From NCBI RefSeq assembly GCF_900113765.1, contig NZ_FOQO01000008.1, forward strand, positions 1 through 64,000: a stretch of DNA of 64,000 nucleotides, written 5' to 3'. Origin of the DNA: Parapedobacter indicus. GTDB taxonomy: Bacteria > Bacteroidota > Bacteroidia > Sphingobacteriales > Sphingobacteriaceae. The notes under the pieces are model-generated. The model made no database searches and was not told the DNA's origin. It was given only the letters and a program-made list of their open reading frames with translations. Below are positions 63,206-64,000 of this stretch, one piece after another. The translations under genes were made by a program, and so were the position numbers. Numbering within the stretch: position 1 is the first letter of the stretch; the number at the start of each line of letters is the position of its first letter.

Positions 63206-63238
63206 CAAACATAAAAACCTTTCGTCTTATTACCAAAA
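63206..63238 (-). promoter_or_regulatory. Promoter of the MFS-isomerase-susCD operon
   Basis: Minus strand: TTTTG (63238-63234), 20 bp, TATGTTTG (63213-63206). Exact fit to the Bacteroidota consensus TTTG / TAnnTTTG with usual spacing. Predicted start of transcription near 63200, inside the operator. Confidence 0.75.
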
Positions 63239-63310
63239 TAAATTGTATTTTTATTTACATCTTTCTATTTCATACGGAATAACACAAAAAAACACGCTAT
63301 TATTGTATCA

Positions 63311-63327
63311 TTAACTTTGTGCGTTAA
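63311..63327. promoter_or_regulatory. 17-bp operator at the GntR promoter
   Basis: TTAAC-TTTGTGC-GTTAA. It contains TAACTTTG (63312-63319), an exact -7 box for the rightward GntR gene, so the regulator probably represses itself. A good -33 box is not seen. Confidence 0.7.
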
Positions 63328-63343
63328 TATAAGGAGCCGAAGA

Positions 63344-64000
63344 ATGACAAAGGACACCTCAAATAAATTCACGACGATCAGCCAAGATATCATCGAACGG
63401 ATACGGAATGGGGAATACCTGCCGGGCGATAAGATTCCGTCTGAAAACGAAATCATCCATCGCTATCGGGTTAGCAATACCACGGCACGGAAGGCGTTGT
63501 TGGAGATTGAGTTGAAAGGGTGGGCAAAACGCATCAAGGGCAAGGGGACGTTTGTGCTCAACCGAACCGAAGACAGGCATTTACTCCGCACATTGGGTTC
63601 GGTCATTGATACACGAACGGGTTTCCACGAAAAACTGAGGGCAGAAGGTTTTGAACCTCACAATTTCATCTTAGAGAAAACCATTTTAAATGAAGGTGTA
63701 TCGTCCGAAATCGGGGGAAAACACCACATCATTGAGGGTCCGGTACTGAAAGTCCACCAGCTCCGCTATGCGAATGACGTTGTAATGAAAGATGAAACCA
63801 AATACATCTCACTGGAATTGTGCCCCAAAATCCAATTGCTCCCCACTGAAGTTTCGTATTTCAAAATCTATGAGGAAAAATACCACCTTACCATCGCCGA
63901 TGTAATGCAGACATTGAGCGCGGAAATTATGGCTCCTGACGATGCTGAAAATCGGTTCGAAACCGCTGAGGCAATACCTGTCTTCGTACTGGATAGCGCC
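63344..64000 (+). CDS. GntR family regulator with UTRA domain (partial, runs off the right edge)
   Basis: ATG 63344 follows a strong AAGGAG ribosome-binding site, unusual for this phylum. 219 codons are visible without a stop. Winged helix at about 5-70: TTISQDIIERIRNGEYLPGD then KIPSENEIIHRYRVSNTTAR and GKGTFV. UTRA domain: TGFHEKLRAEGFEPHNFILEK, GPVLKVHQLRYANDVVMKDE, YHLTIADVMQTLSAEIMAPD. Divergent from the MFS operon, with the shared operator on both sides of the 167-bp gap. A local repressor responding to a sugar intermediate is the likely role. Confidence 0.92.
   Translation, partial: MTKDTSNKFTTISQDIIERIRNGEYLPGDKIPSENEIIHRYRVSNTTARKALLEIELKGWAKRIKGKGTFVLNRTEDRHLLRTLGSVIDTRTGFHEKLRAEGFEPHNFILEKTILNEGVSSEIGGKHHIIEGPVLKVHQLRYANDVVMKDETKYISLELCPKIQLLPTEVSYFKIYEEKYHLTIADVMQTLSAEIMAPDDAENRFETAEAIPVFVLDSA

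Noticed and set aside
1-64000. tRNA, rRNA, CRISPR, insertion sequence or prophage
   Set aside because: No cloverleaf, no regularly spaced repeat-spacer pattern, no transposase or integrase motif was found on reading both strands by eye; a dedicated search could still find something small.

Overview
The window reads as chromosome of a Bacteroidota bacterium, most likely family Sphingobacteriaceae (Parapedobacter, Olivibacter, Sphingobacterium or Pedobacter relatives). The reasons are three SusC/SusD pairs, a type IX secretion C-terminal sorting domain, FecI/FecR signalling, a HemC-HemD fusion, and promoters of the TAnnTTTG type. The genus is an inference. I saw no tRNA, rRNA, insertion sequence, CRISPR array or replication origin.

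Layout. (1) 1-8310, minus: a giant type IX-secreted surface protein, followed by the first 26 codons of what is probably a PorP/SprF-type partner. (2) 8311-9745, about 1.3 kb without a convincing protein gene. It holds three copies of a bipartite palindromic promoter-like element, two copies of an 88-nt structured RNA domain ending in a terminator hairpin, a distant inverted repeat and an 11-bp tandem repeat. (3) 9666-11692: an uncharacterised protein with an apparent early frameshift, and a lipoprotein aldose 1-epimerase. (4) 12008-17493, plus: haem genes hemA, hemCD (fusion), hemB, hemL. (5) 17504-21240, minus: a GNAT acetyltransferase, argG, argC and a DUF1275 membrane protein.

(6) 21928-35549: a mannose-directed polysaccharide utilisation locus. 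It has SusC/SusD, a GH92 mannosidase, a six-hairpin glycosidase-like lipoprotein, a mannose-6-phosphate isomerase with an extra N-terminal domain, a sugar porter and a GntR/UTRA regulator. Palindromes of the form ATATGT-N4-ACATAT sit by the regulator, the GH92 gene and susC. (7) 35940-44967, plus: ECF sigma, FecR anti-sigma, an STN-bearing SusC, SusD, a Gfo/Idh/MocA oxidoreductase and a TIM-barrel isomerase. A second oxidoreductase (45063-46505, minus) converges on it. This set resembles periplasmic 3-keto-sugar pathways.

(8) 46749-64000: a third locus, read leftwards from a divergent GntR/UTRA gene. Order: MFS transporter, arabinose/fucose-isomerase-like enzyme, SusC, SusD, an unrecognised 848-aa exported protein, two GH106-like proteins, an SGNH hydrolase, terminator. 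Three copies of a 17-bp TTAAC...GTTAA operator lie at its promoters.

The least explained parts are the RNA/promoter array at 8413-9238 and the 848-aa protein at 53165-55693.
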